A DNA stretch of 64,000 nt from NCBI GenBank assembly GCA_036346275.1, contig CM070721.1:52415869-52479868 (forward strand). The letters are read 5' to 3'. Below are positions 22,558-32,760 of the stretch, piece by piece. The notes beneath the pieces were generated by a model. The model was not told the origin of the DNA, made no database searches, and worked only from the letters and a program-made list of their open reading frames with translations. The DNA is from Otatea glauca (Eukaryota; Streptophyta; Magnoliopsida; Poales; Poaceae). The translations under genes and the position numbers were made by a program. The stretch's first letter is position 1. Each line of letters begins with the position of its first letter.

Positions 22558-23319
22558 TGTGATCTTCGGTGGCTCTTCAGCATACCGATCTCGACGCAAG
22601 CTGAAGGATGCCACACGCACCGTCTACCAAGCCACCGCCGAGAAGCCCACCGACCAACCCTGCAGGTGGGATGGCGTCCCCATCACCTTTTCTCAGGACG
22701 AGGCTCCTCCGGGGATGTCCCGAGAGTTCAAAACTGCTCTGGTCGTCGCCCCCACCATAAGCAACACCGTCGTTGGCCGAGTCATTGTCGACGGGGGCAG
22801 TTCCCTCAACCTGCTCCTGGCAAGCGCCTTGGATCGGATGCAGATACCCCGGTCGAAAATCAAGAACATAGCGATCCCTTCTTCAAAGATCGCCCCGGAA
22901 GCTCGACCACCCCGCTCGGGCAAGTGGTCCTCCCCGTCACCTTTGGCGATTCTGTAAACTTCCGCACCGAGCTGATCACCTTTGAGGTCGTGGACAACGA
23001 TCTCCCCTACAACGCCATCCTCGGGCGCCCCGCCCTGATCAAGTTTATGGCCGTGAATCATTACAGGCACCGGTGCATGAAGCTCCCGGGGCCCAGCGGC
23101 GCCATAACGGTCTGCGGCGACCTCAAGGCGGTGCACGGCTGCAAGGAAAAGGCCCTGGCGCTGGCCGGCATACTGCCCCAGCCGGGTCCCGAGACCGCCC
23201 CGAAGGGCACCTGTCGGAAGACGGCCATCCAGCCGAATGGCCCGACCAAGGCCGTGCAGCTCGAGGAAGGGAATTCGGGCAAATGCATCTGCATTTCCGC
23301 CCAGCTTGACCCTAAATAG
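22558..23319 (+). pseudogene. Tat-like aspartic protease
   Basis: The active site VIVDGGSSLNLLLAS lies at about 22786-22830, in the gag frame. After a frameshift near 22900 the fold continues as NDLPYNAILGRPALIKFMAV. Retropepsin would cut the Gag-Pol polyprotein. A TAG at 23317 follows QLDPK, and the RT linker continues in the same frame beyond it. Confidence 0.82.
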
Positions 23320-24660
23320 GAAGACGAGCTCGTCACCTTCCTCCGAGCTAATAAAAGCATTTTTGCATGGGAACCGGCGGACATGCCGGGGGTCCCACGG
23401 AAGGTGATCGAGCACAGACTACAAACAAAGCCTGGCTGCAGGCCCTTGCGCCAGAAACTGCGGCGCTTCTCCCTCGAGAAGGCGGCAATAATCAGGGAGC
23501 ACCTCGACAAGCTCCTCAAGGCCGGTTTCATTCGCGAGGTCAACTACTCGAATGGTCGCCAACCTCAGAATTGTGCAAAAGAAAGGCGGGAAGTGGCGAA
23601 TGTGCGTCAATCACACGGGTTTGAATGCCGCATGCCCTAAAGATAACTTCCCACTTCCACGCATAGACCAGATCGTGGATTCCACCGCCAACGCTGAAAT
23701 GTTGAGTTTTCTCGACGCCTACTCCGGCTACCACCAGATCAAGCTCGCCGTGGAAGACGAGGACAAAACCGCCTTCATCACGCCGTTCGGAACCTTCTGC
23801 TATACGACCATGTCGTTTGGCCTCCGCAACACGGGCGCCACGTTCCAGCGGCTGATGACTAAAACCTTCGACCCGCAGATCTGCCGGAACCTCGAAGTGT
23901 ACGTCGACGACATCATCATCAAGAGCCCCTCTAAAGCCAGCCACATCAACGACCTGGCCGAGACCTTCGCCAACCTGAACAAGTTTGGCATCAAGCTCAA
24001 CCCCGAAAAGTGCGTCTTCGACACGACCTCCGGAAAAGTGCTCAGCTACATGATCGGGGGGTCGGGCGTGGGCCCGAACCCGAAAAAAATCGAGGCGATC
24101 GAACAAATGACCGCTCCGACCTCGGTAAAACAGGTACAAAGCCTCACCGGCTGCATCGTCTCCCTCAGCCGCTTCATCTCCCGGCTCGGCGAGCGAGGGC
24201 TGCCCTTCTTCAAGATCCTACGCAAGCACGAGGGTTTTGAGTGGACCCCCGAAGCCCAGCGGTCTTTCGATGAGCTCAAGGCGTACCTCTCACGTCCGCC
24301 TCTATTGACAACTCCACAGCAGGGCGAGGCGCTGTTGCTTTACCTCGCCGCCACGACCCAAGCCGTCAGCGCGGTCCTAGTGGCCGAGCGGGCGGGGCGA
24401 TAGCACCCGATCTACTACGTCAGCGAAGTGCTCCACGGGCCGAAGGAGCGCTACCCCTTGGTCTAGAAGCTCCTCTACGCCCTCTTCATAGCCTCGCGGA
24501 AGCTTCGGCACTAATTCCAAGTGCATACAGTGGTTGTCCCGAGCGGGCTCCCGCTCGGGGAGATCCTCAAGAACCCGGAAGCCGGAGGTCGCGTCGCCAA
24601 ATGGGCTATAGAGCTAGCCGAATTCGACCTCCGTTTCATGGCCCGCACCGCCATCAAATC
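23320..24660 (+). pseudogene. Tat-like reverse transcriptase and first RNase H
   Basis: The linker has FAWEPADMPGVPRKVIEH and ends in FIREVNYSN, after which the frame shifts near 23550. The RT core then reads MCVNHTGLNAACPKDNFPLP, FLDAYSGYHQI, MSFGLRNTGATFQRL, and the catalytic VYVDDIIIKS at about 23900. The connection and first RNase H follow (ALLLYLAATTQAVSAVL, then HPIYYVSEVLHGPKERYPL), with stops at 24401, 24465 and 24512. Motifs fit a Ty3/Gypsy RT. The catalytic pair is intact but the frame is not. Confidence 0.88.
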
Positions 24661-25130
24661 TCAGGCGCTGGCGACTTTGTGGTAGAACAGACGACGGAAC
24701 CTGCACCCGAGCCCGAGGTCGAGGTCGAAGATCCTTGGACCATGTTCTTCGACGGGTCAAGGTCCTTTGAACGCTCGGGGGCCGGTGTTCTCATCATCAC
24801 CCCTCAAGGCGACCACTTGAGATATGTGATCCGCTTCAGCTTCCCCGCTACCAACAACGCGGCGGGAATACGAGGCCCTATTGGCCGGCCTACGAGCTTG
24901 CAAGTCCCTGGGCGTCCACCACCTAATTGTGAAAGGGGACTCCCAGCTCATCATCAATCAGTACAACAAAGTTTACCAATGTTCGGACCCGCTGATGGCC
25001 AAGTACCTCACCGAGGTGCGCAAGATGGAGAGGTGGTTTCGGAATCTGAAGATCCAGCACGTACCTAGGAAGGACAATTCCACTGCCGATCTCCTTTCCA
25101 GGCTCGGGTCGTCCGGCGATGAGCTCCCAC
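24661..25130 (+). pseudogene. Second, archaeal-type RNase H of the Tat-like element
   Basis: After the first RNase H a second RNase H-like unit reads PWTMFFDGSRSFERSGAGVL, then (after a frameshift near 24870) AGLRACKSLGVHHLIVKGDS and DNSTADLLSRLGSS. This order (Asp in FFDGS, then VKGDS, then a late Asp) is that of the additional RNase H described in plant Tat elements. Confidence 0.75.
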
Positions 25131-26408
25131 CGGACGTCATCCTCGAAGCCTTGGCCGCGCCATCCGTCGCCGACCAGGAAGACCCGGTGGCCTTTCTCGA
25201 AAGCATTCCGTCGTGGATGGACCCGATCATCAAGTTCCTCGACCAAGGGGAGCTCCCCGCCTCTTCGGCCGAAAGGAGCAAGCTCCGGCGGCGCGCGAGC
25301 TCGTACAGGCTCGTCGGTGGGCAGCTCTACCGTCAAGGGGCCCTGGGCGTTTTGTCAAAGTGCGTCACTCCTGAAGAAGGTAAATACTTGCTCAATGACA
25401 TACATTCTGGCCTATGCGGCGCTCACTCTTCTTTCAGGACCATGGTCGCGAAGGCGTTCTGGATGGGTTTTTGGGCATCGTTCGTGCCTACCAGGCCTGC
25501 TAGTTTCACGCCCGGAAGGCCCGGCAACCGGCCTACACCCTGCAGACCATCCCCCTCGCCTGGCCGTTCTCGACGTGGGGCCTGGACATCCTCCGTCCCT
25601 TTCCGAGGTCGGTCGGGGGGAAGAAGTTCCTATTCGTGGCCATCGACACCTTTTCGAAATGGATCGAGGCGGAGCCGGTCTCCGCTATCACTGCCAAGGC
25701 CGCGGTAAGGTTCTTCCGTTCCTTCGTGTTCACGAGGTACGGAGTCCCTTGCAGGATCATCACCGACAACAGGACGCAGTTCACCAGCGAGCTATTCCAA
25801 GAGTTCTGCGCGGATATGGGGACCAAAATCTGCTATGCCTCGGTAAGCCATCCCCAGAGCAACGGAGCGGCCGAGCGCGCCAACGGGCAGCTCGTCCAAG
25901 GGCTCAAGAAGCGAGTTTTCGACAAGCTCGGTCGGCGCGGCCGGGCCTAGGTGAAGGAGCTCCCCACCGTCCTTTGGTCCCCCAGCTGGGCAACGGGGAC
26001 GAGCCCTTTCCAGCTCGTCTTCGGGGCCGAGGTTGTCCTGCCGCCTGAGGTCATGCTCCGCTCCGTCAGGGCAAGCTCGGTCGATCAGGTCGACCTTGAG
26101 CAGGAGCGGTCCCTCGACCTCGCCTTGGCAGAAGAAGGTGCCGCGCAATGCTGCGCTCGGCACGCTACCTGCAAGATCTCCGCAGGCACGTCGCCTGAGC
26201 CGTTCGACCCCGGGGCTTCCGCGTTGGGGACCTGGTCCTAAGACGAATCCAAGACCGTTCCCACATCAATAAGCTGTCCCCGCTGTGGGAGGGCCCCTAT
26301 AGAGTCATCTCGGCAAGCCGTGCGGGAGCTTACCGTCTGGCGGCCCCCGATGGCAGGGAGCTCTCGAGCTCGTGGAATGTGGGCCAGCTCCAGAAGTTCT
26401 ATGCCTAA
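25131..26408 (+). pseudogene. Tat-like integrase
   Basis: A linker (YRLVGGQLYRQGALGVLSKC, HSGLCGAHSS) replaces a clean HHCC region, part of which is out of frame. The DDE core is at about 25570-25950 with FVAIDTFSKWIEAEPV, ITDNRTQFTS and NGAAERANGQ. It ends in GRRGRA and a TAG at 25948. The C-terminal part (FQLVFGAEVVLPPE, then RSHINKLSPLWEGPY-like sequence in another frame) runs to about 26408. No chromodomain is seen, as expected for Tat. Confidence 0.82.
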
Positions 26409-27709
26409 AGATCCTCCATCCATGCTTGAGTTAAGATATTTCTTCTTGCTGCCGTGCTTGTTTCTTGTGTCCCGAGCAATCGCGACCCGGGGTGTGACCC
26501 GGACGCTTGTGTCACGGCACTCTGGTTCGGCCCAGGTATGCGCCTATAATAAAAGTCCCCTTCGCCTCCATCGCTAACCTCTTTTAGTTTATGGAGGGGG
26601 ATGGCGCTCCGCCACGACCCCGAGCTACAGGTCCCTTCGTCAAGGGTCGCGCCATCTTAAAAGTCCTCGGCCCCAGGGTTCCGCCTGCTTTCTCGCGGCC
26701 TTAGTTCTCCTTTCTTTTAGGACGCCTCGAGCGGCGCGACCTCGCGACGTGACCATAAGGGCAACCATAAGGTCACGCGGCGGGCCCAACCTAGGGACGT
26801 CCATGCGTGTTCTTTTTTGCAGCGCCTAGGGTCGCGTTCTCTAGGTTCGCCTCAGGGATGAACAACCCGAGCCTGGGCATTCCCAGGATTGGGGGCCGCT
26901 GTAAAACGATCCTTATCGAAGTAAGCCGTCTATTCCCTCGTGCTGCCAACCATTGAACGTTCTCAGAGGGTGCCCCGAGCCCGATGACGTTTCCCGGGCT
27001 CGGAGGTCGCAGTTTTAAAATTCACCACCGGGGATGACTCGGTCGCAATAAGCCAGCCTGCGCAATAAGCCGACCTTTCCCCCAGGCCCGAGTAGCCAGG
27101 TTCGAATTTCTAAACCGCCCTCTGAGGGGGCCACGCCGAGCTTGAAGCATTCCCGAGCTCGCCGGGCGCACCGAGGCCTAAACCTGTCCGAGCACGAGCT
27201 ACTCCGGTGGCGACCAGTTGTGCCCAAACTCGAGTAATCGCCAGCGAGGCCTCGGCTGAGGACGCGTTTCTAGGTTCGCCTCGGGGACGCCAAGATCCCG
27301 AGCCCGATGCATTTCCGCTCGGAGGTCAGAAACGATCCTTATCGAAGTAAGCCGGCTATTCCCCTGCGCTGCCGACCATTGAACGTCCTCAAGGAGCACC
27401 CCGGGCCCGATGGTATCCCCAAGCTCGGAGGTCGCGATCCCCAAAATTACCACCATGGATGATCTCGGTCGCAACAAGCCGCCCTGTCACAATAAGCCGA
27501 CCAATTCCCCCGTGGCCAAATGGTGAAGACCGATCAACCCGAGTCGTGCCCGAGCCCGGGTGATTCCGGGAGAGGCCTCGGTTAAACTGATCTTGAGCAT
27601 CCTTTAGCTCGGTCAGCTCAGGCTAGGTGCAAAGTCTACAAAGGCGACACGGGCCAGCAAGCGAGCTAAGTCTTCCAAAGAAATGAGACTTTACAAAATT
27701 AGCAGAAAG
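26409..27709 (+). repeat. Non-coding spacer with a tandem repeat of about 426 bp, two copies
   Basis: The string AACGATCCTTATCGAAGTAA occurs at 26905 and again at 27331. Around both, colinear sequence runs on (CCATTGAACGT, GCTCGGAGGTCGC, CACAATAAGCCGACC-like ends). Repeat similarity covers roughly 26820-27540. It lies between pol and the antisense gene and has no conserved ORF. Confidence 0.75.
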
Positions 27710-28192
27710 TTACATTGTCTTCACAAGGGGGTGCGAATCCTTCCCCCCGACCCATCCACTAACTTTAAATTTTACTCCACAGACATATCTCGGGCAAGCT
27801 TCTCCCGCTCGATCGGAGACCCTCCGCCGCAGCGCGATAACCTCAGCCTCGGCCCTGTCGACCCGGTCGCGGTCGCTCTGAAGCTGAGCCAAGGCACTCT
27901 TCCCCGCTCGAGCCACCTGCGTCAGCTTCCCCTCAAGCCCAGCGACCCTGGCCTCGGCCTCCGCCGCCTTAGATTCTGCTCCGGTGGCCCTCGCCTCCAA
28001 TCCGACCACTGTATTCTCGAGCACAGCCGCCGTCGCTTCAGCCGTCGTCGCCTTGGCTGTGAGCTCAGCCGCCTCGGCGCGTGTGGAGATCGGATTCCCC
28101 ATCTGCGTCCAGAGCCCCTCCGCCTCCTTTCGCGCGGCTGCAAGATCCTTGAGCGCGGTCGACGCGTCCGAATGGCTATCCCCGTGGACCAT
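27710..28192 (-). pseudogene. Antisense gene of the Tat-like element: Ala-rich coiled-coil end
   Basis: An open minus-strand stretch of 160 codons. About residues 10-130 have heptad-like Ala/Glu/Leu spacing (for example EAAELTAKATTAEATAAVLE), suggesting a long coiled coil. It is probably the 3' end of the antisense gene whose conserved domain is at 30438-30830. Intervening open pieces lie at 28286-28732 and 29139-29450. The function is not known, and the coiled coil is a reading of composition only. Confidence 0.55.
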
Positions 28193-28285
28193 ATGGGCGA
28201 CCTCAAGGCGCTCCCAGAGTCCCTCCGTCTCCTACCGTGCGGCCTCCGCCTTCGAGCGAAGGTCGAAGACCTCGAGCTCGAGGCG

Positions 28286-29480
28286 CTAGATCACCACCAC
28301 CGCGCTCGCACGGTTCTCGTCCAGAACGTCCTGCGCCTTCCGACGAACTCGGGCGAGGGTCTCCTCCGCCTTCTTCCGCTCCTCCTCGACGGATTCGGAG
28401 AGCGCCGCAGCATGAAGGTCCCTCTCGGTGTTTAGCTCCCGCTCGGTCTCTCGGGCCCTGCGCTCCCACTCGGACTCGACGGCCCGCGCGAGCTCAAGGG
28501 CCCGGGCCTCTCTCAGGCGCGAAGTTTCCTCCTGACCACGCATCGCGGCAGCTTCGAGCTTAGCGACCTCCCTCGACCGACCGAGAAGGCCACAGAGGGA
28601 CCGGAAGCTGAGCACGTGGCTGCGCACGACCCCGTACCCCTGGGAGATCAGCCGTAAGCCCTGCGAAGAGAAGGAAAAAATCACCACAACCACAAGAAAA
28701 AGGGAAAAAGAAAGAGAAGGAAAAGTCACCACAAATGCGCTTATCCGCTGGCCGATCCTCCAAAGCGTCGGCGGTCGATGGCGCCGCTGAACACCAGGCG
28801 ATTCGCGCAGGTGACAACCTCGGCGGCCCTCGCTGCCGCGGTAGCGTCGGCACCCCCCGAGGACCCAGGGTGATCCGCTCCGGTCAGGGCGACGGCAGCC
28901 AAACCCCTGAGGCTGGCGAGCGGCTCAGGGAATCCCTGGCCACCTCCGACCACCCCGTGCCCCGGCTCAGCCGTCGGTCCGAAAATTGTCGCCCGCTCCT
29001 CCGGCAACTCCAACACCGTTGGGGACGACTCCGCCTGGGGCAAGATGACCACCCTGGTATAGGTATTGCGCACAATAAATTGTTAGGGGTTGCTCGGAGA
29101 CCCTACCACCACAAAAGTTGAGAGGCAGAAGGGGGTACTTACTGCGCCGAGCGGATGTGCGGCAGCCTCACTTTTTTTGCCGGACCTCCTCGCGGAGGGG
29201 AGTCGGCTCTCCGTTTCCCCGGGGACGCCTCCACCGGAGGCGCGACGACGACAACACCCCCGACCACGGTGCCCTCGACTACAACACCCCCGACCACGGC
29301 ACCCTCGATCGCGGTGCTCTCGACCGCTCCCCCCTCGGCCACTTCGTCCTCCTCAGAAGACGCGGCAAGTAGCACCCGCTGCGTCCTGGGTCGCGGCACG
29401 AGGCGATCGTCATCCTCGACATCCTCCTCCTCGACCTCGCCCTGGACCACAGGAAAGGTCGGTGCCCCTCAGACGCTCGA
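28286..29480 (-). pseudogene. Antisense gene of the Tat-like element: central pieces with an intron-like break
   Basis: Minus-strand pieces at 28286-28640 (Glu/Arg-rich, charged helix) and at 29139-29450. The second has an acidic run and the basic string KRRADSPPRGGPAKKVR, which resembles a nuclear localisation signal. Between the pieces, 28660-28740 reads on the minus strand as pyrimidine-rich sequence ending TTCTCTTCGCAG, a good 3' splice site. That suggests the antisense gene has introns. Exon limits are not certain. Confidence 0.5.
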
Positions 29481-30437
29481 ACGTCGCGACGGGGCGGGAT
29501 GACGAAAAATGTATGAAACTCGTACCTGGCGCGACGATTCCACGACAGCAGCGGGAGAACTCCCCCCTCGGGAGCTTAACGCCAGAGCTCGTGGCTCATA
29601 CCATATCCAGGCCCGTGGCGGCGAAGCCGCCTCCTCGCTAACAGAGAGGCAAGGATCAAGAAAAGAAGGACCAAGGAGGCAGAAAGGGGGAAGCAAGCTC
29701 AGGCTCGGATGTCCCCGAGCTCGGGGCGTTCAAACTTACCACGACCCGGTCGCCCCACTCGATGTGGGGCTTCTTGGCAACTTGCCTCGGGCGCCAGAGC
29801 CGGCTTACTCCCTTCTTGCCCTTGACTGGACTGGAGCGGCAACAAGCGCCGCCGTGTCCCAAAGCTCCCTGGTCGCCTGCGCGAGCTTATCACGATAAGC
29901 ATCCGAATCCGAGCCCCCAAGACCAGGGTCAAGGCAAAAGCTATTACCTCACCGCTTCGCCCCAAGATGTTCTTGGGGATGTTGCCGTCGAGATCGTAGG
30001 AGGTGGCAGCCTTCCCGAAGATCTCCTGCACCTTGAGGCGATCCAGGCCGCCTTCGGCGCTGCAAGAAGCCAAAAAAGAGAGCGTCAAGAAAACATAGGA
30101 ACTCCGACCAAGGCCCAAAAGAGCTTAGGGTCGGCCAATGCTAACCCTCGTGGCCTTCCCGGGTGGCGTCGTGCCTCCCGGTGATCTCGTAGAAGGGATG
30201 CAACCTCTTCCGAAGAGGAAGCACCCGGTTCCACAAGTAGTCGTAAACGACCACTTGCCCCTTAAGCCCACGCGTGGCGCAGATATGGATAAAGGCGATC
30301 GCCGCTTGGTCGGCCGCTGAGTCCTCAAGCTCCGGGGTCTCCCGCTTCCCGTCGATCGCAGCACCAATGTAAGCGTGCCCGCTTCGCTCGCCCTTCTTCA
30401 GATAGAACCACTTCTCCGTCCACGGTCCGAGCGAGTC

Positions 30438-30830
30438 TCAGGTCGGGATTTGGAGGAAGGAACAAGGGAGTCCCGCCCACAGCCGGAAGTAGAGACACCT
30501 GACGACGGGGTCCTTCGCGGTACAGGACAAGGAATAAAAGCGGAAGAACAACGAGGGGGTGGGAAGAACGCCCAGGAACCCCTCGCAAAGATGAGCAAAA
30601 ATGGAAAGGTGGAGGATGGAGTTTGGTACCAAATTAACAAGCTCGATCTCACATTGTGCGAGGACCGCAGCCAAGAAATCGCTCTTCGGGGTTCGCAGCC
30701 CGAAGAGCATATACTGCTCTGTACTCACGATCTCGTCGTCCCGAGGTTGCGGCACGTTCTCCCCGGACGGGAGCTGCCAGGTGAACGGATCCAGCAGCCC
30801 CAAAGTCTCCATCTCCTTCATCCGCTCCAT
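30438..30830 (-). pseudogene. Antisense gene of the Tat-like element: Transposase_28-like domain
   Basis: An open stretch of 130 codons on the minus strand, between pol and the 3' LTR. It contains NSILHLSIFAHLCEGFLG and a preceding FGLRTPKSDFLAAVL. This pattern belongs to the Pfam family named putative gypsy-type transposon (Transposase_28, PF04195), which in grasses is the additional ORF of Tat elements. Despite the family name no transposase activity is established. It would be transcribed from near the 3' LTR against the direction of gag-pol. Frames shift after about 30480. Confidence 0.7.
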
Positions 30831-31367
30831 GGTGAGTGTACTCCTCCCTGGTGAGCGTACTCCTCCCGAACTTCGCCATAAGGATAGGGGGGCGAGTTTG
30901 AAAGCAAAGGGCAGAAGGCACCAGCGCGGGAGAAGACAAGAACACGAGCGGCCGTGGGGGGGAGGAACCCCGAAGGCAGTGGCCCCCCGGTCTTTAAAGA
31001 CGCCTCGTCTACCGGCGTCACCGCCGCCTCAAAAGGCGCGCCCATAGCCAGCGGGCGGTAACCGAGGCGTCAAGGCCCTTCGAAACCCCTGCACGGGTGC
31101 CTTTCCACGCACCCGCCGAACCGTCCCTCCAACTTCCTCATCCGCGGGACCCCCAAGCTTCCTGAGCCCACTCAGAAATAAGGTGCTGGAGTTCAAGTGT
31201 CGCCAAGAACGATCTCACCAAAAAAACACCCCGGAGCGGCCTTCCCCAGGTTTGAAAGGGAGCTCAAGAAACCCCGAACCCGGCCGAAGGGGTGATCCCT
31301 CCTCGAAAGACTTCAGACTCAAGAGCGCCTAGAGTCTCAGATCGCTTCTTGAGCCTCGGGGGCTGGT
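30831..31367. other. Untranslated region before the Tat 3' LTR, with purine tract
   Basis: GC-rich, with no conserved ORF. It holds a short direct repeat near 30832-30868 (GGTGAGTGTACTCCTCCC then GGTGAGCGTACTCCTCCC). The G-rich run GAGCCTCGGGGGCTGG at about 31351-31366 stands directly before the 3' LTR and is the likely polypurine tract. Confidence 0.55.
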
Positions 31368-32458
31368 TGTCGGGGATCGGCCATCCTAACACGTGTCCGT
31401 GCCCCCCTCGGGGGGGAAAGGGGGGCTTTAAGCGGTCCTCCTCTGACCTCGGGGGACTTTTTCTGGACCCCGACGCCTCTGGCCCAGACTCCCATGTAAA
31501 ACGGTGGCCCGGAGTAATGAACGAACTGCTCCAAGCCTGCCTCCGACCAAAGGCCCTGCGAGGCCACGAAGGACACTCATCCCCCGACCTATCCGTCTGC
31601 TCCGAGCTCGTCCCGACCAAGTAGGACGTCGTCCTCCTCGCGGGTCGAACTCCCGACCTTCGACTGGGCCCGAGGTGACCCCTACCAAAGGCGGTGACGG
31701 GCCCTCCGCGGCCACCACCACGTGCCCTATGACCACGACCGCGAAGTGACCACACGGAGCAGTCGCTCCTTCCTAGGCGTGCAAGGTTGCCAAAGTCAAA
31801 ACTCCGGTCCCATCGTCCAATCACGCGCAGTATGAGGGTACGCTCCCTCCCGAGGCGGAGCCAGGACCACGCATTGCAACGTCAACATCTGACAGGTCCA
31901 CAGAGGGTAGGTACGATGTTTCCCAAGAAAACAGCAGACTACTCTGCTCAGCGAGTCTACCAACCCGACGTGGGTGAAACTGGATGGCGACCAGTCATCA
32001 AGACGGAAGACTGGGGTTCCTGGGACATTCTCCATCCTTCCCTCTCCCAATTCTCCATGTAACCTGCCCCTCACAGATAAAGGAGCGCAGGGTCTTCTGT
32101 GAGGGGGGGCTCTCCCTTTTTCCGGCTAAGTCTTCGCGAACCGGCAGTAATACTTGTACACCCCCTATTCACCGAGCTCTCCTCGATCATTGCTCCCAAA
32201 CGATCCCGAGGTCGAGCTCCCTTTGTAACACTCCCCGGAGGAGCCTTTAGTTCTTTTTCGCCACTGGGCGGGATCGAGTAGAGTCATTACCGATCTAGGG
32301 ACTCGAACCAAGATAAACATTGTGTCCCCGCTTGGTTGTCCTTTTTACTGCTGCGCGCTACCACGAGGTCCCTCCCCGGATGAGCGAGGCTCTGGGCCTC
32401 GCCCCCTTGTACGATCCTTCCCCCTTTTCTTTGCGGTCGACGGTCCCGATCGTCGACA
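31368..32458 (+). repeat. 3' LTR of the Tat-like element (1,091 bp)
   Basis: TGTCGGGGATCGG to CGATCGTCGACA, matching 19541-20609. It is followed by ATTAG and the continuation of the host Copia leader. Confidence 0.9.
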
Positions 32459-32760
32459 ATTAGGGTTTCACTAACGTTACACTTGTGTTATTTACCACCT
32501 TCTCCTTGTTGGCCGGCCGCTGCCGCTCTTTCTAAGGCTCTTCCCGCTGTCGGCTGCCAATTCCGGCGTCTCCCCAGGCCAACACCCACGCGCCCAGCAT
32601 GAAGGCCCCATCTTCAACCCCCAAGGCCCACGTCTCAGGGTCCGCTGCCCCGACCGCCCTTCTCCGTCGACGCTAGACTCGATCTTCCCCACCGCGCCAC
32701 CGTCGTCGGATCCACACGGGCGCCCCCTCCCCCTGCTCTCAATCTACCGTGCCCCAACCA
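32459..32760 (+). other. Copia leader continuation / GC-rich segment
   Basis: Resumes the Copia sequence cut at 19540 (TTAGGGTTTCACTAACG) and becomes GC-rich after 32510, as the leaders of grass Copia elements often are. I see no conserved gag here. It ends at 32761, where homology to the SPOC-gene exon begins. Confidence 0.4.

Larger units (their letters stand above)
19541..32458 (+). mobile_element. Tat-like Ty3/Gypsy retrotransposon with antisense gene, 12.9 kb
   Basis: 5' LTR 19541-20609, primer-binding site, gag, protease, RT, two RNase H-like domains, integrase, a repeat-rich spacer, a long antisense gene (27710-30830), a purine tract and 3' LTR 31368-32458. Flanks are GTTAG and ATTAG, a duplication with one mismatch. 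Pol-downstream antisense ORFs and a second RNase H are recognised traits of the plant Tat lineage. Internal nonsense codons and frameshifts make it inactive. It sits in a Copia leader. Confidence 0.9.
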
